From: Leptolyngbya sp. Cla-17
Lineage (GTDB): Bacteria; Cyanobacteriota; Cyanobacteriia; Leptolyngbyales; Leptolyngbyaceae
DNA length: 64,000 bases
Direction of reading: 5' to 3'
NCBI RefSeq assembly: GCF_016807185.1
Contig: NZ_JAEVYN010000002.1
Coordinates: 738,528-802,527 of the forward strand
The notes under the pieces were generated by a model. It was given only the letters and a program-made list of their open reading frames with translations, was not told where the DNA came from and did no database searches. Positions 44,335 to 52,869 of this stretch are shown here, piece by piece. Positions within the stretch are counted from its first letter, which is position 1, and every line of letters begins with the position of its first letter. Both the position numbers and the translations under genes were made by a program.

Positions 44335-46737
44335 CTAATTAACCGGAGCGGTGGCTGGCGGTGGTGGCGGCTCTGGCTCTGCCGGTTCTGGAGCAGGCTC
44401 TACAACCGGAGGCGGTGCTGGAGCCTCATTTACAGGTGGTGCGGGAGCAGGAGCAGCAGCGGGAGCCTGATAGCTTGGGGCAGAAGGCTCAGGTTCATAG
44501 TATTGGGAAGACCCAGAATTGTCGTTAGAATAGGACCCTGAATTATAGGAATCCGATGAGCCACCAGAGCCAGAGCTGTTGGGGTTGGAGCCATCGTAAC
44601 CGGATGAGCTACCAGAGGTATCTTCTGGATCGTAAAAACCTGAGCTTGTTGAGTTGGTTTGAACAGGCTTCGCTTTGATGGTGCCTTTTCTGCCGTCTAT
44701 GGTTGGCAACTCTGGAAACTTCTCAACCTTCATTCCTTTCGTTGCAGACACCATAAAGTTGTGCCAAAGTTCTGCGGCTGTAGCACTTGCGCTTCCTGTG
44801 GGCTGGTTATCGTCATTGCCCAACCAAACTCCTGCAACCAACTGGGGAATATATCCAATGAACCAGAGATCCCGAGCGTTTTCAGAAGTTCCGGTTTTTC
44901 CGGCAACTGGGCGGTCTAGCGCGGCAGGTTGCCCGGTGCCACTGCTGATTACGCCTCGTAGCATCCAGGTGATGATGGCCACGCTGCCGATGTCAACGGC
45001 TTGTTTAGCCTTAAATTTGGCATCATAAATGACTCGACCTTTGCGATCAAAAATACGTCGGATAGCGTGAGCTTCAATAAATTTTCCTTTGTTCGCTAAA
45101 GTTGCATAAGCATTAGTCATTTCTAGCAAGTTCACTTCTGAGGAGCCTAACGCTAAGGAATAGGCAGGCAACAGCTTGGATTTAATCCCCATTGCCTTTG
45201 CCATTTTGATAGTGGGTTCAAATCCAACATCGATCAGCACTTTAACTGCAATGACGTTGACTGATTGAGCGATCGCATCCCGCATCGACATCCAACCAGA
45301 GTATTTACGATTGGCGTTTTTAGGTTTATATCCATCCACCATGTAGGTGGCATCTAAGTAGCCGTCATACGGCGAAAAACCTGCGGCTAAAGCAGTCGTG
45401 TAAACAATGGTCTTAAAAGAAGAACCGGGCTGACGTTGAGCCTGAGTCGCTCGATTAAATTGACTCTTTTTATAATCATCGCCGCCAACCATCGCTCGGA
45501 TTTCTCCTGTTTTAGGATCGATCACCACCATGGCCGCCTGTCCAAATCCTTCGTAAGGACCAATGTTTCTAATTGCGCCCAGGATCACGCTATCGGCTTT
45601 CTTTTGCCACTTCGGATTGAGGGTCGTATCTACTGTTAAGCCCCCTTCCTCCAAAACCTCTTTGGATACATACTTGGGCAACTGCTGCTGAACATAGGTT
45701 GTGAAGTAGGGCGTATCGCTGTAAATCTTTTTCGGCGTGCTGGGTTTAATTTTTAACTTTTCTGCTTTAGCGGCACTTGCTTCGGCTTCGCTAATATAGC
45801 CAGCTTGTACCATGCGGGCTAGCACAATGTCGCGGCGCACTTGGGCTGCTTGCAGATCGACTAGAGGCGAGTATGCACTGGGCGCAGGAGGCAATCCGGC
45901 GATCGTGGCAGTTTCGGACAGGGTTAATTGATTGACCGACTTGCCAAAAAACACCCAGGCAGCATCTCCCACGCCATAGGCACCTGAGCCTAAGTAAACC
46001 AGGTTTAGATAGCGCTCCAGGATCATTTCTTTAGATAATTCCCGGTTGATTTTTTGAGCCATCATGGCTTCTTGCACTTTGCGCTTGAGACTCTGCTCTT
46101 GGTTTAAGTAAACAATACGAGCTAACTGCTGAGTAATGGTGCTAGCACCTTCTACCACGTCTCGTGCCACCACATTTTTGGCGATCGCCCGTCCAATCGA
46201 CTGAAAATCAATGCCGCTGTGCTGATAAAAGCGGTGATCTTCTGATGCCACAAACGCTTGCACCAGCTTTTCAGGAAGTTTTTTATAAGCTAGCTTGTCG
46301 CGGGTTGCGGGTCCTCTTTGCTGCAAGATAGTGCCATCCGCCGCTTTAATTGTCAAAGTGCCACGCCGTACAAACTTTGGAATATCAGCCGTACTGGGTA
46401 AAGTGCGGTCTAAAGACCAATAGCCCCATGCAAAGCCGCCGCCAGCCGCCAACCCAAAAAGAGCTAACCAAAGGCGTTTGTAGCGGTAAATTGAACGACC
46501 TTTGTAGGAAAGATTGGCGACTGCTGCTGCTCTATCAGCTATCTGCGGCAGTCTGAGAGTTGATGAGAGTTTTTGTAAAGGTGAACGGTTTGCAGGAGGT
46601 GGAGCCGATTTAAGCTCATCATCCTGCTGAGCACCATTGGTGGGCGGCACGCCATCCGTTGAAACGTCGCTTTTTTGCGCTTGAGTGTTGCCGCTCTTAT
46701 CCGACAAGCTTTTCAGCTTTGAGATGAAATTGCCCAC
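44335..46737 (-). CDS. class A penicillin-binding protein (PBP1A type)
   Basis: This bifunctional peptidoglycan synthase has 800 residues. A polar cytoplasmic N-terminus (about 1-88) leads to one membrane anchor (LWLALFGLAAGGGFAWGYW). The GT51 glycosyltransferase domain has EDHRFYQHSGIDFQSIGRA and EGASTITQQLAR. The transpeptidase domain has SxxK in PGSSFKTIVYT, SxN in AQSVNVIAVK and KTG in GKTGTSENARD. The last 120 residues are Ser/Gly- then Pro/Ala-rich (GSGGSSDSYNSGSYSN; APAPAPPVNEAP), probably a disordered wall-spanning tail. The gene is convergent with mutS2, 6 bases apart. Confidence 0.95.
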   Translation of the reverse strand: MGNFISKLKSLSDKSGNTQAQKSDVSTDGVPPTNGAQQDDELKSAPPPANRSPLQKLSSTLRLPQIADRAAAVANLSYKGRSIYRYKRLWLALFGLAAGGGFAWGYWSLDRTLPSTADIPKFVRRGTLTIKAADGTILQQRGPATRDKLAYKKLPEKLVQAFVASEDHRFYQHSGIDFQSIGRAIAKNVVARDVVEGASTITQQLARIVYLNQEQSLKRKVQEAMMAQKINRELSKEMILERYLNLVYLGSGAYGVGDAAWVFFGKSVNQLTLSETATIAGLPPAPSAYSPLVDLQAAQVRRDIVLARMVQAGYISEAEASAAKAEKLKIKPSTPKKIYSDTPYFTTYVQQQLPKYVSKEVLEEGGLTVDTTLNPKWQKKADSVILGAIRNIGPYEGFGQAAMVVIDPKTGEIRAMVGGDDYKKSQFNRATQAQRQPGSSFKTIVYTTALAAGFSPYDGYLDATYMVDGYKPKNANRKYSGWMSMRDAIAQSVNVIAVKVLIDVGFEPTIKMAKAMGIKSKLLPAYSLALGSSEVNLLEMTNAYATLANKGKFIEAHAIRRIFDRKGRVIYDAKFKAKQAVDIGSVAIITWMLRGVISSGTGQPAALDRPVAGKTGTSENARDLWFIGYIPQLVAGVWLGNDDNQPTGSASATAAELWHNFMVSATKGMKVEKFPELPTIDGRKGTIKAKPVQTNSTSSGFYDPEDTSGSSSGYDGSNPNSSGSGGSSDSYNSGSYSNDNSGSSQYYEPEPSAPSYQAPAAAPAPAPPVNEAPAPPPVVEPAPEPAEPEPPPPPATAPVN

Positions 46738-46813
46738 TAAAACCTCACCACCACGGAACGGCTGTTCGAATATCGTTTATTCAACGGACTTGATGATAGC
46801 AAAAATTAAGCAT

Positions 46814-47869
46814 CTATCCATTAATTGAATGACCCAGGGCAAGTGCAGCAACCAGCATTCCTAAAACAAGAAACGGCTGAGCGCTTGCTTGATATTTAAC
46901 ATCATTTTCCAAAGGATTGCGGAGAAAGTACATATCCTGGAATGTGATTTGGGGAATAATCAGCAACAGCAAAATAGCAGCATATAAATTTTGATGAATA
47001 TAAATCAGGTAGGCGGCAATACCTGCCTGAAAGAGATCAATCATCAATACACAAATCCAGGCGGCGGTGTCAATGCCAAACATGACGGGCAGTGATTTTA
47101 ACCCCAGCTGGCGATCGCCCTCCACGCTTTTAAAGTCATTGACGACTGCAATTCCCAACCCTGCCAAACTATAAAACAAGGTTAGAACCATAATTGTTGG
47201 GGTCAGTTGCCCAAACAGTGCTTGTCCCGCCCACCACGGCAGCGCAATATAGCTGGCACCCAAAGCATAGTTGCCCAACCAGCCATTTTTTTTCAGCTTG
47301 AGCGGTGGTGCAGAGTAGATGTAGGACAAAAAAGAGCCTCCCAGTGCCAGCACTGTCATGATTGGGAAGGTATGTCCTGCCCACAAATCGAGGGCATAGG
47401 CAACCCCAATCCCGGCTGCTAACAGAACCAAGATTTGGGTGACTACTTGAGGAATGGAAATCGCACCGGAGGGAATGGGGCGGTAGGGTTCATTAATCGC
47501 ATCGATGTCGCGATCGTAGAAATCGTTCATGGTTTGGGTATAGCCAGCCAACAGCGGACCCGACATCAGCATACAGGCGGCAGCAATCAAGACATTTTCT
47601 AGTGACCAGTAGTAATTACCCGAAGAAGCCGCTCCACAAACCACGCCCCAAATTAAGGGAATCCAGGTGATGGGTTTCATCAGCTGTAAACGGATCTTCC
47701 AAATTGAGGTTTCTCCCGCCTGCGCGCCTTTCATGCCCAAAAGCTGACGGGCTTTGCTGGTGCGATTCGTAGAACGATCCGTACCGGAATCGCCGCTCAA
47801 ATTAGTTTCACTCTCAACAACAGGAATCGAAGGATCTATAGGGGATGGGGATGGATTCGAGTCAGCCAT
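46814..47869 (-). CDS. chlG: chlorophyll synthase
   Basis: ChlG attaches the geranylgeranyl/phytyl chain to chlorophyllide a, the final step of chlorophyll synthesis in the thylakoid or plasma membrane. It is a 351-residue UbiA-family prenyltransferase. The first Asp-rich motif is NDFYDRDIDAINEPYRPIPS and the second DFKSVEGDRQLGLKSLP. About eight membrane segments are present. The N-terminal 60 residues are polar. The gene is followed on the same strand, 55 bases upstream, by the Get3d-type ATPase gene; the two may form an operon. Confidence 0.95.
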   Translation of the reverse strand: MADSNPSPSPIDPSIPVVESETNLSGDSGTDRSTNRTSKARQLLGMKGAQAGETSIWKIRLQLMKPITWIPLIWGVVCGAASSGNYYWSLENVLIAAACMLMSGPLLAGYTQTMNDFYDRDIDAINEPYRPIPSGAISIPQVVTQILVLLAAGIGVAYALDLWAGHTFPIMTVLALGGSFLSYIYSAPPLKLKKNGWLGNYALGASYIALPWWAGQALFGQLTPTIMVLTLFYSLAGLGIAVVNDFKSVEGDRQLGLKSLPVMFGIDTAAWICVLMIDLFQAGIAAYLIYIHQNLYAAILLLLIIPQITFQDMYFLRNPLENDVKYQASAQPFLVLGMLVAALALGHSING

Positions 47870-47924
47870 ACTGATTTAGGTTTTGCTAGGTTGCACTAGA
47901 AATTGAACGAGAAGTAAAGACTGG

Positions 47925-49022
47925 CTAAAACGAAATAATTAAGAAGCCATCCTGAAACTTAGCACCGACGACGGGCTTGCCGCTGAGTTCGGGTGGCAAA
48001 AATATATTGCGACGCTGATCACCTGCTTCGATTGTGATTTCAGGACCGTACTGGGTTAGCTTAACCTGCTTGCGATCAAATCCCGGCAGGAATAGACTCA
48101 CTTTACGTTCTGCGACATTTACGGCAATGGGGCGCGGAGCTTGGGTTGCCTGATCAAAATCAGGCAAGGCCTCAATTAAAGGCTGCCAGCTTTGAATAGG
48201 TTGGTCAGAAACGGAAGTGACGGGCAGTGGCTCAAACTGGGCTAAAATCGCGCTGCTATCTTCGGCTCGGTTCACAATTACCCCGCCCACGGTCACTCCC
48301 GCTTGCTGGGCAGCACCCCAGAGATACTTTGCAGTGACAACAGCAGCCTCATCGGGCGTAGTGACTAAATATGCCGCAACGCGGTTAGGATCAGCTAAAG
48401 CGGCTGTTCCCTGGTCAAACAAATTATTCATTTGCTGCGTCGCAGGTTGATCAAATAAATCTCCGGACCAACTGACATTTAATACGGCAGCGGCGATCGG
48501 CTGCAAAAAGGGCGACACTGTGCGACCCAGATCAGAATTGGCAAACACTTGCCGGAAGCGCCGTGTATACCAACTTAAGCTTTCGGGCATTCCTAACAAG
48601 CGTAAAGTTGCTTGATCACCCGCGCCATCAAACACAATCACGTCGTATTTGCCACTGGCATCATATTCGCGGATGGCATTGAGCATCAAGGCCCCATCCA
48701 TTCCTGGCAAGACGCTAAGTTCCTGTCCGTAGACTTCTTTAAAGAATGGAGTTCGCAGGTATTGAGCTTCCAGCTTTTTGATTTCTTCCCAACTGCGTTC
48801 CAGCAAAGCCGCTGCCTGAAGCTGCACTGCGTCTAAATTGGGTTCCAGCGTCGATGCCTCTGCGTCTAAAGCTGAACCGATTAACAGTCCAGCGGCAGGT
48901 CCGGCATCTTGGGTCGCAAACAATACTCGCTTGCCTTGCCCTGCCAGACGCTTAGCCGCCGCGATCGCGATCGTCGTCCGCCCTACGCCACCCTTCCCTA
49001 AAAACGTCAAGATCAAAGCCAT
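47925..49022 (-). CDS. ArsA/Get3-type ATPase with alpha-crystallin-like C-terminus (Get3d type)
   Basis: This is a 365-residue P-loop ATPase. The deviant Walker A is GKGGVGRTTIAIAAAKRLA, followed by switch-like FDGAGDQATLRLLGMPE. The C-terminal 65 residues (VAERKVSLFLPGFDRKQVKL, then FQDGFLIISF) form a small beta-domain like HSP20/alpha-crystallin, which marks the Get3d group conserved in photosynthetic organisms. The GTPase-like signature DxG is replaced by FDGAGD. Get3d probably binds hydrophobic clients or a helical cargo; arsenite transport is unlikely. The gene is next to chlG, in the same direction. Confidence 0.85.
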   Translation of the reverse strand: MALILTFLGKGGVGRTTIAIAAAKRLAGQGKRVLFATQDAGPAAGLLIGSALDAEASTLEPNLDAVQLQAAALLERSWEEIKKLEAQYLRTPFFKEVYGQELSVLPGMDGALMLNAIREYDASGKYDVIVFDGAGDQATLRLLGMPESLSWYTRRFRQVFANSDLGRTVSPFLQPIAAAVLNVSWSGDLFDQPATQQMNNLFDQGTAALADPNRVAAYLVTTPDEAAVVTAKYLWGAAQQAGVTVGGVIVNRAEDSSAILAQFEPLPVTSVSDQPIQSWQPLIEALPDFDQATQAPRPIAVNVAERKVSLFLPGFDRKQVKLTQYGPEITIEAGDQRRNIFLPPELSGKPVVGAKFQDGFLIISF

Positions 49023-49055
49023 CGATTCTTTAGCTCACAAAAGATAAAGCAACCA

Positions 49056-49247
49056 CTAGGCTAGCTCAATTTCATCTTCAAAAAACCAGGTAGAAAACTT
49101 ATCATCAAATCGAACCAACCAGCCAACGCCGCTACCATCTGTCATCTTGTGGTCTTGAATCGTACCAATTTGACCAAGTTTATTAATAATTTCGCCATTG
49201 ACGCGATCGCGCAATCGACGCACACGAACTTTTTGACCGACTTCCAT
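49056..49247 (-). CDS. DUF2862-family small protein
   Basis: The protein has 63 residues from the ATG at 49247, which has GGAG 5-6 bases upstream; the longer reading from 49280 adds a leader with no such site. The sequence EVGQKVRVRRLRDRV followed by GTIQDHKMTDGSG and WFFEDEIEL is an SH3-like small domain found in cyanobacteria (DUF2862). Function is unknown. It lies 33 bases upstream of the Get3d-type gene on the same strand and may belong to the same operon. Confidence 0.75.
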   Translation of the reverse strand: MEVGQKVRVRRLRDRVNGEIINKLGQIGTIQDHKMTDGSGVGWLVRFDDKFSTWFFEDEIELA

Positions 49248-49369
49248 TTCGACTCCGACTCCGAAGGATAAACCAAACATCAGTCTATCAGCGTCTTGCG
49301 TTTGATTTAGCCAGGCAAATCACCAATTACCGCTAAAATTCAGGGGACTTTATTTCTACGGGCGCGGTC

Positions 49370-50140
49370 ATGCTAGCAAAACGAATTTTGCCCTGTTTGG
49401 ATGTGAAAGCAGGACGTGTGGTTAAAGGGGTTAACTTTGTAGATCTGCGGGATGCAGGTGATCCGGTAGAACTTGCCCAGCTTTACAATCAGGCAGGAGC
49501 CGATGAGCTAGTTTTTTTGGATATTACCGCAACCCACGAAGACCGAAACATCATTTTTGATGTGGTCTATCGCACCGCCGAACAAGTTTTCATTCCGCTA
49601 ACGGTGGGTGGCGGCATCCAATCCTTAGAAACCATTAAACAATTGTTAAGAGCGGGTGCTGATAAAGTCAGCATCAACTCTGCTGCCGTGCGAGACCCTA
49701 GCTTGATTAACCGTGCGAGCGATCGCTTTGGTAATCAGTGCATTGTGGTCGCGATTGATGCCCGACGACGCACCGATTCCACCCATCCCGGCTGGGATGT
49801 GTTCATCAGAGGCGGACGGGAAAACACTGGTTTAGATGCGATCTCGTGGGCTGTGGAACTGGCAAAACGGGGCGCAGGTGAACTGTTGGTGACCAGCATG
49901 GATGCGGATGGAACCCAGGCTGGCTATGACTTAGAGCTAACTCGTGCTATTGCAGAGCAGGTAGAAATTCCGGTAATTGCCTCTGGTGGAGCAGGTAACT
50001 GCCAACATATTTTTGAAGCACTCACTGAAGGTAAAGCCGAGGCCGCTTTACTGGCTTCTCTGTTGCACTATGGGCAGCTTAGCGTCGAACAAATTAAGTC
50101 CTTTTTGATTGAACGCAATATCCCTATGCGATTCCCATAG
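49370..50140 (+). CDS. hisF: imidazole glycerol phosphate synthase subunit HisF
   Basis: HisF is the cyclase subunit that takes ammonia from HisH and converts PRFAR to imidazole glycerol phosphate plus AICAR in histidine synthesis. The 256-residue beta/alpha barrel has the catalytic Asp residues in CLDVKAGRVVKGVNF and VVAIDARR, phosphate loops (VGGGIQSLETI; IASGGAGNCQHI) and SMDADGTQAGYDLELTRA. It is complete. hisH is not in the window. Confidence 0.96.
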   Translation: MLAKRILPCLDVKAGRVVKGVNFVDLRDAGDPVELAQLYNQAGADELVFLDITATHEDRNIIFDVVYRTAEQVFIPLTVGGGIQSLETIKQLLRAGADKVSINSAAVRDPSLINRASDRFGNQCIVVAIDARRRTDSTHPGWDVFIRGGRENTGLDAISWAVELAKRGAGELLVTSMDADGTQAGYDLELTRAIAEQVEIPVIASGGAGNCQHIFEALTEGKAEAALLASLLHYGQLSVEQIKSFLIERNIPMRFP

Positions 50141-50219
50141 GACGTTTTGTGGAAAGCTGCGCTAACGTTTCACGAATCGCCTATGCCATTTCCTGAGTAG
50201 CTGTTACGATGTGTAACAT

Positions 50220-50489
50220 ATGCTAATTATTCTTCTTATTATTGCGATCGCGCTAGTCGCTTGGTCCTTGCATCTGATGCAAGAAGCGCTCGATCGCCAA
50301 GAGTTTTCGTTAATGTTGGCAGGCACCCTCGTCGCGTTTTCTGCGGCTGCTCTGGTTGTGGTTTATTTTTTGATGAATAATTATGTTGGCTACTTAACCC
50401 AAATGACTCATCAGCCTGTATACGATTTTTCAGCTTACGACGCTCAACTTGTCGTTTCAACTCCATCTCCTGAATCACTACATCCCTAA
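50220..50489 (+). CDS. small membrane protein, function unknown
   Basis: The 89-residue protein has two predicted membrane segments, one at the very start (MLIILLIIAIALVAWSLHL) and one at residues 35-55 (AGTLVAFSAAALVVVYFLM), and a polar tail. I do not recognise it. The start overlaps ATATG directly after ACAT with no evident ribosome binding site. Confidence 0.5.
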   Translation: MLIILLIIAIALVAWSLHLMQEALDRQEFSLMLAGTLVAFSAAALVVVYFLMNNYVGYLTQMTHQPVYDFSAYDAQLVVSTPSPESLHP

Positions 50490-50634
50490 CAGTAGATTTA
50501 CCAACCACACTAGCTTTTAGATTTCACTTGCGCTTACGTTACAAACGGATGCAATTTGGTAACACTAAGACTATGCTTCACTTGCCCCCTTGGTGAATGC
50601 TGCCTTTTGGTTTTGCTGGAGAATTGTTAGACCT

Positions 50635-51582
50635 ATGACTTATACCATTCCTGAGTTAGATACAATCAGTCGCCAGTTGATGAGCGTAGAGCGACCGAAG
50701 AAGGCAAAAATGCTAGTGGTCGATGACGAGCCAGATAATCTGGATCTGCTCTACCGCACCTTTCGCAGAGACTTTACAGTGCTGAAGGCAGAAAGTGGCA
50801 TTCAGGCTTTACAAGTGCTAGAAGCGGAAGGCGAGGTTGCAGTCATTATTTCGGATCAGCGCATGCCCGAAATGAAAGGAACTGAGTTCTTGAGCCGCAC
50901 GGTGCCTCAGTTTCCCGATACAATGCGGATCATTCTAACAGGCTTCACTGATGTCGAAGATTTGGTGGAAGCGATTAACTCCGGACAGGTTTACAAGTAC
51001 ATCACTAAGCCTTGGAACCCGGATGAGTTGAAAGCAGTGGTGCAACGAGCTGCCGAAACCTATGAATTGCTAAAGCAGCGCACGGAAGAATTACAGCGAT
51101 CGCAATCGCAAATGGCTTTGCTTTCAGCAATTGTTCGCACCGCTCAGGACGCTGCCGATTTAGACTCTTGCTTGTCCCCCATTGCTGATGCTTTTGGCAA
51201 AACATTTCATGCCGACGGTTGCATTTTGCAATTGGTGCAGGATGGAGCCTTAGCTACTCTGAGCGGCATGTATACGGGCGACGGCGATCGCTTAGAAAAT
51301 TGGTTAGACAAGGATGTTTTAGCAAAAGAGGCGATCTCCAGCCAAAAGATGCAAGTTGCCCTCAATATTCCCGCTGATAGCAATCTGGCTGCGGCTGAAC
51401 ATTACGCCGCTTCTGGCATTCAGGCTCATTTAATTGTACCTGCCGTCTACCGTAACAAAGTGAATGCAGTTCTCTCGGTGCAGTGGAAACACCCTTGCAC
51501 GCTGCGAGAAGATGAACTTGTCTTATTGCATTTATCCGCGCAGCAGGTGGCACTGGCATTAGCGTGTATGCATGTTCATTAA
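50635..51582 (+). CDS. response regulator with GAF domain
   Basis: The protein has 315 residues from the ATG at 50635 (MTYTIPELDTISRQ). The receiver domain (about 22-140) has the acidic pair LVVDDEPDN, the phosphorylation Asp in VIISDQRMPEMKG, the Thr in ILTGFTD and the Lys in YITKPWNPDELK. A short coiled region (RTEELQRSQSQMALL) connects to a GAF domain (about 175-315) with HADGCILQLVQDG and NAVLSVQWKHPC. There is no DNA-binding or enzyme domain. The receiver is of the type found in HD-GYP and two-component regulators. Confidence 0.88.
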   Translation: MTYTIPELDTISRQLMSVERPKKAKMLVVDDEPDNLDLLYRTFRRDFTVLKAESGIQALQVLEAEGEVAVIISDQRMPEMKGTEFLSRTVPQFPDTMRIILTGFTDVEDLVEAINSGQVYKYITKPWNPDELKAVVQRAAETYELLKQRTEELQRSQSQMALLSAIVRTAQDAADLDSCLSPIADAFGKTFHADGCILQLVQDGALATLSGMYTGDGDRLENWLDKDVLAKEAISSQKMQVALNIPADSNLAAAEHYAASGIQAHLIVPAVYRNKVNAVLSVQWKHPCTLREDELVLLHLSAQQVALALACMHVH

Positions 51583-51594
51583 TGTGAATTGGAA

Positions 51595-52092
51595 TTAGTT
51601 TTGATACCAGGCGGTGAGAGCGACAGCAAGGGCATCTGCTGCATCATCTGGCTTTGGAATTTTTTCTAAATTGAGTTCGCGGGCAACAGCTTCTTGTACC
51701 TGATATTTCTCTGCGTTGCCATAGCCGGTCAGGGCTTGCTTAATTTGGGCGGGAGTAAACTCGACTAATGGCATTTTGTGTTGTGCGAGAACTAGCATGA
51801 TCACGCCACGGGCTTGCGCAATGGCGATTGTATTTCCCATGCGGTAAAAGAACAGTTTTTCAAGGGAAATCAGATCGGGTTGCACCTGACTTAACACAGT
51901 ATGCAAATCGTCATAAATCATCTGGAGGCGATCGCCCATGTCGGTTCCCGCTGGAGTTTGAATGACGCCAAAATCCAATATAATCACTTGCTCAGCGGCA
52001 CAAGGGTTGTCCACATCCGGAGTCGAACACTGGATTGCACCAAAGCCTAAGGTCGCCAATCCTGGATCGATCCCTAAAATGCGCTGCTCCAT
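51595..52092 (-). CDS. ruvC: Holliday junction resolvase RuvC
   Basis: RuvC is the dimeric nuclease that cuts Holliday junctions with the RuvAB motor. The 165-residue protein has all four catalytic acids: Asp in ILGIDPGLATLGFG, Glu in SLEKLFFY, and the two Asp in KPDDAADALAVAL. Length is normal. Its start is one base from the end of the upstream aspartic protease gene on the same strand, so the two are likely co-transcribed. Confidence 0.95.
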   Translation of the reverse strand: MEQRILGIDPGLATLGFGAIQCSTPDVDNPCAAEQVIILDFGVIQTPAGTDMGDRLQMIYDDLHTVLSQVQPDLISLEKLFFYRMGNTIAIAQARGVIMLVLAQHKMPLVEFTPAQIKQALTGYGNAEKYQVQEAVARELNLEKIPKPDDAADALAVALTAWYQN

Positions 52093-52093
52093 A

Positions 52094-52699
52094 CTATCGA
52101 GGGTAGAACTCTATGACATCGCGCTTAATTTTAATGTCGTAGTTCCCCAGAAAATCGTGACCCAGTAAACCATCGCTAGCATCGCTGGCGATCGCCACAT
52201 TCACATTATTCACCTGCGCCCCTTCAATTGACATAGAATTGAGCCGACCTAAGGGCATGACAATAGTTCTGCCATCTGCCATGGTGAACTGTCCTGCACC
52301 AACAATTGGAATTTGCAAGGCGCGTGCCATAGAGCGGGTAATCAAAGTGCCGCTGGCTCCCGTATCTAGCAGCATTTCAAACTTCTGGCTGCCATTAAAA
52401 GTGACATCAATCACCGGAGTGCCACCATCACGGCGTTTAATGGGAACCGAGTAAAGATCTTTGGTGGAACTAGCATTGGGCTTGGGTTTGCCTACGCCAC
52501 ACAGTTTTCCAAGGTTAATGCGCCGTCCGGCAGAGTTCACCATATAGCAGGACTCATCCTGAGCGGAGGCACTGAGCTGACTTGTTATAGCGGGTATTAA
52601 CCAGGCAATGGTGGCGATTCCCATAGGAATCGTTTTATAAATCGCGGTTAACCAAACTAAATGATGTTTCACCAAGCGCTCTCCTATATGATGATGCAA
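52094..52699 (-). CDS. retropepsin-like aspartic protease, exported
   Basis: The protein has 201 residues. The N-terminus carries a hydrophobic signal or anchor (MGIATIAWLIPAITSQLSA), so the enzyme is periplasmic or membrane-bound. The single protease domain (about 90-201) has the catalytic motif MLLDTGASGTLIT and the later hydrophobic-Gly signature DGLLGHDFLGNYDI. Such proteins act as homodimers. The substrate is unknown. Start alternatives exist near residue 10, 18 or 26. It lies next to ruvC. Confidence 0.87.
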   Translation of the reverse strand: MHHHIGERLVKHHLVWLTAIYKTIPMGIATIAWLIPAITSQLSASAQDESCYMVNSAGRRINLGKLCGVGKPKPNASSTKDLYSVPIKRRDGGTPVIDVTFNGSQKFEMLLDTGASGTLITRSMARALQIPIVGAGQFTMADGRTIVMPLGRLNSMSIEGAQVNNVNVAIASDASDGLLGHDFLGNYDIKIKRDVIEFYPR

Positions 52700-52869
52700 T
52701 TTTGAGTCCTTAGTTCTGAAACAAATGCCTGTAAGTACTTTCAGAAAATCCTCTGTCTTGTTTGAATATCAATTGGTTTGACTTCAAGACTTTGCAGAAT
52801 TGCTACTTCCATTGTGCAAGCTTGGACAAGCAGTTGGATTAGCTCATCTTTAGACATAGCTAACTTTGA

